Source: Phanerochaete sordida
Lineage: Eukaryota; Basidiomycota; Agaricomycetes; Polyporales; Phanerochaetaceae
Assembly: GCA_019973155.2 (NCBI GenBank)
Contig: BPQB01000035.1
Location: 186,001-250,000, forward strand
Direction: 5' to 3'
Length of the DNA stretch: 64,000 nucleotides
The notes under the pieces are model-generated. The model was not told the DNA's origin. It worked only from the letters and a program-made list of their open reading frames with translations, and did no database searches. Each line of letters opens with the position of its first letter. The first letter of the stretch is position 1. This document shows, piece after piece, positions 11,812-22,213 of the stretch. The position numbers were made by a program, and so were the translations under genes.

Positions 11812-13565
11812 ATGTCGCATCTCCCTCTACCTGTGCCGCTAAATGTCCACGCCAAACAACAAGCTGTCCTCGAAGATGCTGCGACCAAATCTTCCCCGCA
11901 AAAGGCCTTTCCGGTCCCACACCCGACCGTGTCCTTCTGGCAGACAGGCCTCGAGATAACACCCCCACCTGACTTTGGCAGCGAGGGTGGACTCACGACG
12001 GATGCTGATATATGCATCATCGGCTCTGGAATCACCGGCTGGTCTGCGGCGTACCACCTGGCGAAGACCTTTGCGGAGGAAAGGTCGCTTTCGCGGCCTA
12101 TTAGGGCTGTCATCCTCGAAGCAAGAGACTTCTGTTAGCCCTGCGTGTCTCCGTCTGCCGAGCTGTGTCTGATGTCCATGGGTATGGTGTAGGTTCTGGA
12201 GCGACTGGTACGCCACGCTTTACTTTGGGTCTTAAAGCGCACTATGTAACGTATTGCAGGCCGCAACGGTGGTCACCTCACTGCCAACCTGCACGAGAGC
12301 TTTGCTGCTCGTGAGAAGCTCTACGGCCGAGAGGAAGCCTTGCGCCAAGTGGCACTTGAGCAACACAACGTCGCGGAGCTATTGAAGGTCGTGCGCGAGG
12401 CCAACCAAGAGGCCGAGCTAGATCTTGTGTCTGGGGGCCATGTTGAGCTGTTCTTCAGCCAGAAGGAGTACGACGATGCCAAAGAAGACTATGCTGCTGC
12501 TCAGGCTGCTGGTGTTGACGTACGCTTCATCGAATGGTTATCCAAGGAGGACGTCCAGGCTGTAAGTACTTCCCCGACCAATAGCCGACAACCATCGTCC
12601 TGGTGGCATCCCTAGCCTGCACGAGTCTCGTTAACGCGGGCCAACAGCAATACGGCGCCTCTTACCCGGGAGTCCGCCTCCCCGGCAATAATCTATGGCC
12701 TCTGAAGGCGGTGGGACTGCTGTACAACCTCGCAAAGGACCACACGCCCAGCTTTGTCCTCGACCTACACACCCGCACACCCGCCACATCGATCACCCGC
12801 CTCGACGCTGCGCGCTGGTCCGTCTCGACACCGCGCGGCAGCATCGCCTGCACGCACGTCCTGCACGCGACGAACGCCTACGTCTCACACTTGCTCCCAC
12901 ACCTCTACGGGCCCGCGGGCGTCATCCCGGCACGCGGGCAGGTCCTCGCGCTCCGCGCCGCTGCGCCGGCGGACGTACTCACGAAAGCGGCGTGGGGCGC
13001 GAACGAGGGCTTCGAGTACTGGTTTCCGCGGCCCGTGAAGGCGCATGAGGCCGCGCCGCTGGTGATCCTCGGCGGCGGGCGCGAGGCCGCCGCGCCGCGC
13101 TACGAGCTATACGAGATCGACGACTCGCGCGTGGACGAGGACATCGGGAAGGCGATGCGCGCGTTCTTGCCGAGTGTCTTCCCGGGTAACTACGAAGCAG
13201 GTAGAGAGCCGGAGGCTGAATGGGTGCGTAGCAGTCCCTGCTTTTGTTGTGCGCCAGGCTGACGCTCGGGTTAGTCTGGCATCATGGGCTTCACAAAGAC
13301 CGGGGACCCGTTCGTTGGACCGGTGGTCGATGCCTCGGGTGACGCGAAGGCGTTCGAAGGCCAGTACCTGTCCGCCGGCTTCTCGGGACACGGCATGCCT
13401 CGCGCGTTCGCATGGTGAGTCGCACTTCATATCCTCTGCGGACGTCGTCTCACCTTCGTCTGCAGCGCTGAAGCCGTTGCGGGCATGATTGCGAGCAACA
13501 TCCTGGGCCGGACGTGGATGGTGCCAGACTGGATGCCAAAGCACTACCTGACTGTCGCACAGTAG
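11812..13565 (+). CDS. FAD-dependent amine/amino-acid oxidoreductase (DAO family)
   Basis: Six exons (11812-12133, 12193-12207, 12260-12561, 12648-13223, 13275-13414, 13466-13565) give 484 aa. The dinucleotide-binding motif ICIIGSGITGWSAAYHLA follows a short N-terminal extension, and a glycine-rich GATGRNGGHL motif is assembled across a 15-nt microexon. The C-terminal part carries NLWPLKAV, a WFPRP segment and the closing FSGHGMPRAF motif typical of DAO proteins such as gamma-glutamylputrescine oxidase. These oxidise amine or amino-acid substrates with FAD; the exact substrate is unknown. No secretion signal is visible. Confidence 0.88.
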
Positions 13566-13718
13566 ATAAACCGCATCATGACCAGCTGTACCAATCATAC
13601 ACATATGCCAAAATTGTCAAGCCACTGGCTGGGCCATTCATCCTGGGTCTTATCATCGCTCTGTTATACAATGGTATCAGTCAGTTACAGCCTTGACCGT
13701 TTCCTCAACGCGACTCTT

Positions 13719-14616
13719 TCAGCCAAGAAAGTCGCTCTCGCCCTTCTTGATGAAGGCATCGAGGGCCTGCTCAATGTTGTCCTCGCCGCCGTTTAAGTCG
13801 ATGCCCAGTCCGGCTGCGTCTGGCCTATCTGCAAGTAAAGCCAAGGTATATGCAACATCGTCACGCTACTCGCCGCTCAGTATATGCGCATGCATTGCAA
13901 TTATATTGCTGCTCACAGAGATGCTGCTTCCTAGCGGAGCCTTGCCCACGGTCGCGCGTCTAGTGCCCGGCTCGTGTGTGAGGAGGCCTGGGCGGAGAAT
14001 CGTCCACTGAAAGGCGGTACGCCCCGCAAGGTTTTTGTCCGCGTCGTACTTTGCCTGCATGTACGTTCCAATCGAGCCCCATACCTTGTCCGAGTGCTTC
14101 AGGTCCTCGTCGGTCTGCCTCGCGCGTCAGCCCACTTTCGCGCATATAGCCAGGAGCACACGCACGTAATGCGCGGGGCGCACGCTGCGGTCGCGCACGT
14201 CGATCGCAGAGACCATGATGAGGCGCGGGCGCGGCTCGCGCACGAGCTCGAGGGCGTCGAAGATCTTGAGGGCGCCCTCGTAGTCGACGGCGCGCGTGCG
14301 CTCCTTGCCGCCCTTGCCGCCGGCACCTGCGGAGAAGTACACGACGTCCTTGCCTTCAAAGACCTCTGCGAACGTCTCCTTGGGTGCGTCTTCGAGGGAG
14401 AGCACGAGCGGCGTCGCGCCTGTTGCCGCGACTTCGTCTGCGTGCGCGGCGTTGCGGAAGATCGAGACGACCTTCGTGTTGGCGCGCGACGCAAGCAAGC
14501 GTGCAAGACGCAGAGAAACCTGGGGAAAATCTGAGCTACTACGCGCAATTTCGTCCACAACGCTAGACCGCAATTACACGTACATTTCCGTGTCCACCCA
14601 CGATTGCGACGTTCAT
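13719..14616 (-). CDS. NAD(P)-binding NmrA-like protein, tandem copy 1
   Basis: Exons 14616-14584, 14519-14166, 14114-13917, 13865-13719 (33/354/198/147 nt) give 243 aa. The start MNVAIVGGHGN followed across the intron by VSLRLARLL is a glycine-rich Rossmann motif; FQWTILRPGLLT and DVAYTLALLADRP are typical of atypical SDR / NAD(P)H-binding proteins (yeast YMR090W type). Catalytic function is unknown. It shares exon lengths and intron phases with the next two genes, and is the most divergent copy (for example DEDLKHSDKVWGSIG where the others have KKSEE). A TATAAAG lies about 90 nt upstream. Confidence 0.85.
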
Positions 14617-14700
14617 TCTTTGAGACTGGTGGTAGTGCGCTGTGAGACGGATGTGCAGTGCGCGACCTAGTATGCCTCCGTCTTGAATGCAGCTAACAGG

Positions 14701-14707
14701 CTTTATA
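14701..14707 (-). promoter_or_regulatory. Candidate TATA box, NmrA-like copy 1
   Basis: TATAAAG read on the minus strand, 85-91 nt upstream of the ATG at 14616. The other two copies have TATAAAGC at almost the same distance. Confidence 0.45.
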
Positions 14708-15173
14708 CGGCACCGTGAGACGCCTCTATCTGTAAGCATGGCCCGTCTGACGCACAGAGGATGTGACTGTCGCCACTGCCTTGCCGGTCTGAGTCGTCGT
14801 CTGACACAAGAATTGGCTTCTTGACCGGGTACTCTTGCCGGGATGGGGGTCCAGAGTAGCCGGGTTGGAATATTGCGCCTCGGTGAAGAGCTGATTCCTA
14901 GCAACCTCGAAGTATCTGCTGCGTGCTCGTGAGGTTCGAGGGACGGGAGACTGGGAGAAAGGCAAAAGCAGATCTCGAGGCCCGTGCTGTGTGAATTCAC
15001 TGAACCTGGTAAACGCAGGCCCAAAGCGGAATCTTGGTATGAAGCCAGCTATCGGTGGACACTGGGGATCTGACAAGTGACTGGATTTGTCCAAGTGCTC
15101 CATGTTACATTATAGTACATATAGTCCGTGACTTTGGAAGGGCGCCGGATCTGTTCTTGCCGGGGCGATTACT
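14708..15173. repeat. Spacer sharing 3'-flank repeat with the next spacer
   Basis: No gene seen. The part at about 14,990-15,173 (just past the stop of copy 2) is closely matched at about 16,910-17,093 past the stop of copy 3, so the tandem duplication carried at least 180 bp of 3' flank. Confidence 0.6.
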
Positions 15174-16185
15174 TTAGCTATGCCAGTCAGTCTCACCCTT
15201 CTTGATGAAAGCGTCGAGCGCATCTTCAAGCTTGTCTTTTCCACTGATGACCTCGATGGTCAGCCCAGCTGCGTCTGGGCGATCTGCGAGCAGTGCGAGT
15301 GCATGTGCGACATCATCGCGCTATACAGAACGTCAGCCAAAACACACTGCCCACAGACGGATAGCTTACGGAGATCGTGCCGTCCAGGTGCGTCTTGCCG
15401 ACTTGCACCAGCCCTGTGCGACATCATCGCGCTATACAGAACGTCAGCCAAAACACACTGCCCACAGACGGATAGCTTACGGAGATCGTGCCGTCCAGGT
15501 GCGTCTTGCCGACTTGCACCAGCCCTGTGCCCTCGTCGTTCGTATAGAGCGCAGGGCGCAAGATAGTCCACTTGAACGCGGCGCGGCGGACAAGGTCCAG
15601 GTCAGCCTGGTGCTTTGCCTCGAAGTAGCCACCGAGAGCCTTCTGGTACTCCTCCGACTTCTTCACGTCCGCGTCCGTCTACATCGCAGTCAGCCGCTCG
15701 TCCGAGACGTCATAGCAGAGACTAGTACTCACGTAGTGCGGCGGACGCTTGTTGTAATCGCGCACGTCGACAGACGAGACGAGGATCAGGCGCGGGCGCG
15801 GCTCGGGCACGAGCTCGAGGGCGTCGAAGACCTTGACCGCACCCTCGAAGTCGACCTTGCGCATGCGTTCCGCGCCCCCCTTGCCGCCTGAACCAGCGGC
15901 GAAGTACACGAGGTCCTTGCCCGTGAAGACCTCGGCGAACTTCTCCTTCGGCGAGTCCTCGAGCGAGAGCTCGACGGGCGTCGCGCCGGCCGCGGTGACG
16001 TCGTCGTTGTGTGCTGAGTTTCGTACGATGGAGAACACCTTGGTGTTGGCGCGCGATGCGAGGCGGCGTGCGAGACGTAGAGAGACCTGGTGGCGACATC
16101 ATCATTAGTCAGGTAACTCACTGGCACTGTAAGACATGTCAAGTACACGTACGTTTCCGTGTCCGCCAACGATTGCGACGTTCAT
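15174..16185 (-). CDS. NAD(P)-binding NmrA-like protein, tandem copy 2
   Basis: Exons 16185-16153, 16086-15733, 15678-15481 and 15320-15174 reproduce the 33/354/198/147-nt pattern and a 243-aa protein (MNVAIVGGHGN start, KWTILRPALYTNDEGTG, DDVAHALALLADRP). The end of exon 3, intron 3 and the start of exon 4 are duplicated as a perfect 111-bp tandem repeat. The intact protein results if the first donor (15480) is joined to the last acceptor (15321), skipping a 62-nt duplicated pseudo-exon; using both introns would insert 62 nt and shift the frame. Close relative of copy 3, with shared 5' and 3' flanks. Confidence 0.82.
15304..15525. repeat. Perfect 111-bp tandem duplication inside NmrA-like copy 2
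   Basis: 15304-15414 and 15415-15525 are identical by direct reading. The unit holds the last 49 nt-intron plus flanking exon ends. Neither sister gene has it. Confidence 0.9.
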
Positions 16186-16272
16186 GTTCAAGGTGCTTCG
16201 GATGGTTGCTTGAGTTCTGGGTGTGGAGGTTGGTTGCGATGTCTTTGCTTCTGTCGGAAGCCCCGCCTCTTA

Positions 16273-16280
16273 GCTTTATA
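16273..16280 (-). promoter_or_regulatory. Candidate TATA box, NmrA-like copy 2
   Basis: TATAAAGC on the minus strand, 88-95 nt upstream of the ATG at 16185, inside a promoter block conserved with copy 3 (about 16,186-16,350 versus 17,990-18,150). Confidence 0.5.
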
Positions 16281-16349
16281 GCTCGCCAGAGTCGCACTCG
16301 TTTCCGAGCTGGGCGGGTATGACTCGACTAGAGACATCAGGGGGCCCAG

Positions 16350-16910
16350 GGGGGTCCTACCTGCAGTTAGTCGTGATGGTGGTCATTGATTGGACAGAGC
16401 ACGCTGTCTGCGATCAACGCACAGATTGCGGGTTCTCAGGAGTCAGGACGTCAGCGCGTCAGCGACTCGGCGTGGTCGACTTTCACCACATCGCGCCGCA
16501 ACCTTCGTATCGATTATCTTGCAGCGAAACCCCAGAGTTGGGGGTATATCTGTGATGTGACTCATAACACCCCGAAGGCCGAAATTTCATGCTCCCAGAT
16601 GGCCCAAATCTGGATTTTGGCCGGATATACGGTAAATATTGGGAGCAGCCGGGGTCCTGTTCCAAGTCCTGCATCAGTGAGCATCTACTGCCGCGACCGT
16701 CACAACTCGACTTACCGCCTGTTCCGACGCCAACCGCCCGCCGAGAGCACATGTGGAGCCTGCGAGACTTGATACATGATGCATGATGCGCAAGAGCGAG
16801 ATGCCATGCTGGGCGGGAATCAGAAGAATAGTGCGTACATTTCGTCTCCGCCCGGATTATTCGTGCTAGAGCCCCATTCTGCGGTCAAGTTTCGAGACCT
16901 CAGCTGGGGG
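16350..16910. other. Spacer with a short nested hairpin
   Basis: No gene seen. At 16591-16646 GCTCCCA and TGGGAGC flank a second inverted repeat, GGCCCAAATC (16601-16610) with GATTTTGGCC (16613-16622). It might be a tiny MITE remnant or chance; no target duplication was identified. Confidence 0.35.
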
Positions 16911-17093
16911 AGTGGAGTCACTGAATCTGGTAATCGCAGGCCTAGAGCGGAATCTTGGTATGAACCCAGGTATCGGTGGATACTGGAGATCCGACAGATG
17001 ACTGGATTTGTCCAAGTGCCTCATGTTACACTATAGTACATATATTCCGTGACTTTGAAGGGCGTCGTATTTGTTTTTGCTGGGGCGATTACT

Positions 17094-17989
17094 TTAGCTA
17101 TGCCAGTCAGTCTCGCCCTTCTTGATGAAAGCGTCGAGCGCATCTTCGAGCTTGTCTTCTCCGTTAGTGACCTCGATGGTCAACCCAGCTGCGTCTGGCC
17201 GATCCGCGAGCAGTGCAAGTGTATGTGCGACGTCCTCGCGCTATGCACAACGTCAGCCGCAACACGCTCCCCGTATAGATGGTGTAGCTTACAGAGATAG
17301 AGCCATCCAGGTGCATCTTGCCGACGTGCGCCCGCCCAGTGCCCTCGTCGTTCGTCAGGAGCGCGGGGCGCAGGATCGTCCACTTGAACGCGGTGCGGCG
17401 GACAAGATCCAAGTCGGCCTGGTGCTTCGCCTCGAGGTAGCTACCGAGCGACTTTTGGAGCTCCTCCGACTTCTTCACATCTGCGTCCGTCTATGTCCTA
17501 GTCAGCCGCTCTTCCGAGGCGTCATAGAACAATTTATTGCTCACATAGTGCGGCGGACGCTTGCTGTGGTCACGCACGTCAATGGACGACACGAGAATGA
17601 GGCGCGGGCGCGGCTCGCGCACGAGCTCGATGGCATCGAAAATCTTGACCGCGCCTTCGAAGTCGACCTTGCGCGTGCGCTCTGCGCCACCTTTCCCGCC
17701 TGCACCGGCGGCGAAATACACGAGGTCCTTGCCCGTGAAGACTTCAGCGAACTTCTCCTTCGGCGAGTCCTCAAGCGAGAGCTCGACGGGCGTCGCGCCA
17801 GCTGCGGCGACGTCGTCGTTGTGTGCTGAGTTTCGTACGATGGAGAATACCTTGGTGTTGGCGCGCGATGCGAGGCGGCGGGCGAGACGGAGAGAGACCT
17901 GGTGATGACATCATCCTGAGTTAGGTAATATACTTAGATATGTCGAGTATACGTACGTTTCCGTGTCCACCAACGATTGCAACGTTCAT
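17094..17989 (-). CDS. NAD(P)-binding NmrA-like protein, tandem copy 3
   Basis: Exons 17989-17957, 17898-17545, 17490-17293, 17240-17094 (33/354/198/147 nt), 243 aa. It has the same Rossmann start MNVAIVGGHGN, VRRTAFKWTILRPAL and REDVAHTLALLADRP. Exon 3's intron is single here, showing the ancestral state of the duplicated region in copy 2. All three genes run the same way, pointing to unequal crossing-over. The substrate is unknown. Confidence 0.85.
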
Positions 17990-18076
17990 GGTCAAAATGC
18001 TTCAGATGTTTGTTTGAGTGCTGGGTGCGGGGATTGGTTGCGGTGTCTTTGCTTCCGTCGGGAGCGCCGCCTCTTA

Positions 18077-18084
18077 GCTTTATA
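18077..18084 (-). promoter_or_regulatory. Candidate TATA box, NmrA-like copy 3
   Basis: TATAAAGC on the minus strand, 88-95 nt upstream of the ATG at 17989, the same spacing as copy 2. Confidence 0.5.
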
Positions 18085-18149
18085 GGTCGCAAGACTCGCG
18101 CTCGGGGAGGGTTTCTAAGCCGGGCGGGTATGACGCAACTGCAGGCATC

Positions 18150-18760
18150 AGGGGTCTGGTGCACGTCCAGTTACCTCCGTCGAGCAATTATCGACGCCAC
18201 AACGCCTCCGGATGGCGGATCGCGTATAACCGGGCGCTGTCTCGTGGCCGTTTCGGCTTGGCCAGAGTGGGTCAAGAGGGGCCCGTGAGGAGTAACCAGT
18301 GCACAGTAGGCGTGCTCTAGCTGGGGCTGGCTGGTGGATTAAATCGTGCACCACCCGAGGTATTACACCTGGTACCCAAGGGATCCTCGACTGACGCACA
18401 ACTGACGTACCGTCGCTGTGCGAGCGCCCTAGTTAGACGCTCGTACCAACCGGGGATATCGAGACAGACTCGAGGATGAGATGTTCGGAGGTGGTCATTG
18501 TAAGGGCCAGACCTAGCGACTGCACGATGAGTTGTAGGCACAAAATGTAAGTTTGGACGGAACCGTCGCCCTCAAGCCTACCTGCTGCACGCAAGCCTCC
18601 AGCCTGCGTAAGCAAGGGTGCGACGTCGTACTGTCAGCACATGAGTTAGACTGGCCAGGTTAATACCTGTCATATCCACCATAGATAAACCTCGACAGCA
18701 TCCAGACCTCATACCAGAATGTGGAGGTGCAATCCACGAAATATATGAATCATGTTTCTT
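18150..18760. other. Intergenic, nothing recognised
   Basis: About 600 bp between the promoter of NmrA-like copy 3 and the 3' end of the DUF6533 gene. No convincing open frame, RNA gene or repeat was seen. Confidence 0.5.
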
Positions 18761-20404
18761 TTAGGAGAGCGTCACTAGTATGGCTGATAGTGTTTCTGAC
18801 TGTATGCTAGACTGTCGGCAACGCCTAGCAAAGCGAGTTAGATGGCATAAATTAGGAGCTATACGACTCACCTCGACATCCCCACCGACACTCTTCTCCT
18901 CGGCACTCTTCTCCTCGGTCTCTCCCGGCGTCTCCGGTTCCATCTCCCCCTCGACATACCCCTCGTCGTCGTCATACATTCCGCTATCCTGCCCAGCCTC
19001 TAGCGGCTCGCCGATGTTGCCCAGGAAGCTGTCGGGGACGCGGAAGTTGGGCGCGGAGAAGCGCGAGAGGCGCGCATCGCCGGTCGTCATGTTCCCCGCG
19101 CCTGACGTCGCGTCGTGCGAGCGCAGGTTCAGGATGAAGCGGTTCACGAAGATTGGAGGCTGTACGACGTCAAGCGGAGGCGGATGAAAAACAAGAGCAA
19201 GGACGTACGAGGACGTTGATGAGCTCGCTCATGGGTGCGACGCGCTGCGAAGCATTGCTCGGATGAGCGGGATAACAGCGGGTGACGGAAAGCGGCATAC
19301 CGTGTTCTCAGTCGTCATCTGTGCAATGTTCATAGCCATCAGGGCCCTGCGGAAGGTACCTTCGGGATCCGTGCATCTGACACAGGTGTATACACGTACA
19401 GAAAGAAGCAAGTCCCTGGACAGAGGTCAGCGCACCTCGCTGAAAAAAAAGAGAGGAGCGTACCATCCCGGAGAAGCAGCCCCGAGACCGTCAACGGTAG
19501 CTTCAGGCGCCAGCTTTCACGCAACTGATTGTACGTTCTGATCCATGTCAGGACGAGCACAATGAGGTCAGCTAGAATCAGCGCCGAACGCGTCGTGTAA
19601 AGCACTGCGCGAAGTTGTCAAGACGCCACTTTCGTTCTCTAAAGCAGTGACGCACATCTACCGGTTACAGTCAGCTCAGAGACAGATATGGTGCATAGAT
19701 GCTACTGACATGAGATTCTGCTGGAGAGTAAACGGCTCTACGACGGCGCACGCTGTGATTATGCCGGTCAAATACTGGTAGTGCGCGATCGCGCGGGCGT
19801 ACTACAAGTGGTCTCGTCAGACAGTACGCGAGCATGTCATGATCCGGTACGTACGATGTTTGCCACGACCGGCGCCAGACCAAGCACGAAGACAATCAGA
19901 GCCCAGAAGTAACTGCGGTTCCAAATCGCGTAGACACGCAGAGCCGAAAATACTGGGCAGGGAGTGAGTATATGCTCGTCTACGGCAGTGCATCAACCTA
20001 CATGCGGTCTGAGTGAAGCCCACAAGTACCGGGATAGTCGTCAAGATTGAGATGTCTTTGCAGTCGGACGCGTGCGCGGGGACGTGCATCAGGATCGCGT
20101 TGAAGAGCATCATCCAGCGCACACTGATGAGCAACAGCGACGTCGCGTTCATTTTGCGGTTCCACACGGTGTGGACCTCGTCTCCGAAAGTGATCACGTA
20201 TTCATAGACGATGAGCACTGCGTAGGCATGTCAGCACAAGGACTAAAGAGAAGGAATTGGTCGTACCTAGGCATGAGTTGAGGATGTACGCTTCGGTGAA
20301 CCTAGCGCTTGCGGTAAGTCTTGGAAGAGAGCTCCGTAGTATATAGGTACTTGCCATTCGTTCAAAACCTCGATGAGAGCTTGTAGCGGGCTTTGCTGTG
20401 ACAT
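18761..20404 (-). CDS. DUF6533-type integral membrane protein
   Basis: ATG at 20404 (MSQQSPLQALIEVLNE). The first intron appears to use a GC donor (GCAAGT), joining to RFTEAYILNSCL; then LLIVYEYVITFGDEVHTVW, the hallmark of the basidiomycete DUF6533 family. Further hydrophobic segments follow: NATSLLLISVRWMMLFNAIL, FSALRVYAIW, ALIVFVLGLAPVVANI, LILADLIVLVLTWIRTYNQL and GTCFFLALMAMNIAQM, then FVNRFILNLR and an acidic tail (MYDDDEGYVEGEMEPE). Function is unknown; these are multi-spanning plasma-membrane-type proteins greatly expanded in mushrooms. The joins around 19,590-19,740 are not resolved in my model (phase mismatch), so an exon there may be missed or the gene may be damaged. Confidence 0.72.
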
Positions 20405-21198
20405 CGCGTCAACGGTAGGTTCGTCGAGGGCAGCCTACAGTAGTTCTTATTTTTATACGCTGCTATCCAGGGCATCCGCCGCCGCGCTACCCGAGGGCTT
20501 TGACAGCGACTTCATACCGGCACTAGTCGAAGGTGTGAAACGGGGCTGACGAGAGCTTCGCCGAGGGCAAGAACGATCTATCCTCGGGATAGACAGGGCC
20601 CATCAGAGGGCGATGCACCAGCGGGAGGCAAAGCCATTCAATGTAGCCCGCCCTAGAGCGGCTGTAGGGCGGTACGCTCGAGTGTGAGGATTTACGGAGG
20701 CGCGCTATCATCGCGGGGTAGATCTTCGCGTACCACGTTGACGGGGATGTACGCTCCGTGCGCCTGCCCTGAGTGCTAGCCGTACATACGCGCCAGGGTC
20801 CTGTCTCGATAGCGAGAGTATCCCTGATACCCGTGCAGGCTGTGTCGCTTTGCGAGGCCGGCTGATGGGCTGTAACTTGAGTTTGTCAGTGTCGGGGGAA
20901 CATAGACCGCGGTTGCCAGTCACCGATGCTCGTGAAGAGCGACAAAAGCATGCGGGAAGCGAAAGCCCTGGCATTTCGTGGCACTCGGCCTTACATTGGG
21001 CGGGCAGCGGAGAGTCGAGGGTCAAGCCCTTTCGAACAAGGAGCGATAGAGAATGACTTGGTCTGATAAATGATGTTCGCAGCTACGTCCACAGCAGGGT
21101 GTCTCTGGATATCGCCGTGAACAAGAGGTCCCTGTAGTAGCGCCAAGCACTGGTGAAGCAATACGCACAAGCAGTGACACACCTGCCCCAAGACAGTG
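20405..21198. other. Intergenic, nothing recognised
   Basis: Promoter side of the DUF6533 gene and 3' flank of SYS1. Short open frames only, without motifs. Confidence 0.5.
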
Positions 21199-21954
21199 CT
21201 AGTCCCTCCGCAGCAAGCTCCCCATCTCGACCTCATCTCCAGCCTCTCCAGCACGCGATGCCGTTCCTGAGGCGACCGCGAGACCTTCGCGCATCTCACG
21301 GCGCACACACAGCTGCTCCGTCACAATGACCATGAGCACCGCGCATACAACCATGACGATCCAGAAGAACAGGGATGTCGGCACAGATGCAGCGTAATAC
21401 GTCGTCAGGAGGAGGTGGTTGAAGAGCAGTGTGAGGGTGAAGTCAAGGATGAGGCGTGGGCGGCGGACGATGGTGTATAGGAAGAACACGCTGCATAGTG
21501 TCAGACTTTCGTCAGAACCAAAGTGCAGGCCACGTACTCTGCGCAGGACGCGCCGACCCAGCATGCAGCGATGATCCAGCCGCGTCTGGGGTCTAACCGT
21601 GTATTCCAACGGTCCTCGACCTCGCCGACACCGACCTGCTTCCCGCCGCTCCAGACACTATTGAGCGTTGCCCACGGATCTGTCGACGTGGACGTCGGCC
21701 TCCCGGCCATATGTCTCCAGTCCATGATCATGCCTGCATGCAGGTGCAGTCAGCGGCGGCGATGACGGGCGGGACACGGGCATACCAACATTAGCTGCGC
21801 CACCCTCGTACTCGAGCGAGGACGACTCCGCGAACAGAGCGAGCAGAGGCGGGAGGAGGACGGCGAGAGTGACATAGTGCAACGTTTGCAGGGATATTAT
21901 TTGCGAGACGATGAGGACAGGATCCCATCCTGCCGACGAGCTCTGCTTCACCAT
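21199..21954 (-). CDS. SYS1: SYS1 Golgi integral membrane protein
   Basis: Exons 21954-21786, 21733-21538, 21490-21199 give about 218 aa. The protein starts MVKQSSSAGWDPVLIVSQII and has four hydrophobic spans: SLQTLHYVTLAVLLPPLLAL, RGWIIAACWVGASCA, LILDFTLTLLFNHLLL and SLFFWIVMVVCAVLMVIV. The DPxLIxSQI start, GGAANVGMIMDWR loop and FTLTLxFxHLLL match the SYS1 family, which recruits the Arl3/ARFRP1 GTPase to the trans-Golgi for vesicle trafficking. The length is near that of the family with a slightly longer loop after the first two spans. The C-terminus is charged (EVEMGSLLRRD). Confidence 0.92.
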
Positions 21955-22053
21955 TGACGAAGGTTAGACGTGAGCCCGCTTTGCGGGAGTGTGCAGGATA
22001 CCTGAGAATTCACAGATATGCTACGGTGATTGATATTTGGGATCAGTGAACAC

Positions 22054-22124
22054 GCATTAATGGGGTAGTGGTAACCTGGGTCGTTGCCATCGACCCGCCG
22101 GGGGTTCGATTCCCCCTTAATGCA
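22054..22124 (+). tRNA. tRNA-Gly (anticodon GCC)
   Basis: 71 nt folding as a cloverleaf: acceptor GCATTAA pairs with TTAATGC plus discriminator A. The D arm has TAGTGGT; anticodon stem GGTCG/CGACC closes a loop with anticodon GCC; the T arm is GGGGGTTCGATTCCCCC. No intron. Identical in sequence to the copy at 37493-37563 on the other strand; the two mark the outer ends of a large inverted duplication. Confidence 0.97.
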
Positions 22125-22156
22125 TGAGATCTAGCGTGTATATCTTTTGCTTGTGC

Positions 22157-22166
22157 TTTTTTTTTT
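22157..22166 (+). terminator. Pol III T-run terminator of tRNA-Gly
   Basis: Ten consecutive T residues 33 nt past the tRNA 3' end, the usual RNA polymerase III stop. Confidence 0.7.
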
Positions 22167-22213
22167 GTCTGCGACACTGACAGGGCCGAGAGCCCGAGGC
22201 GGCGAGGCCCCAT

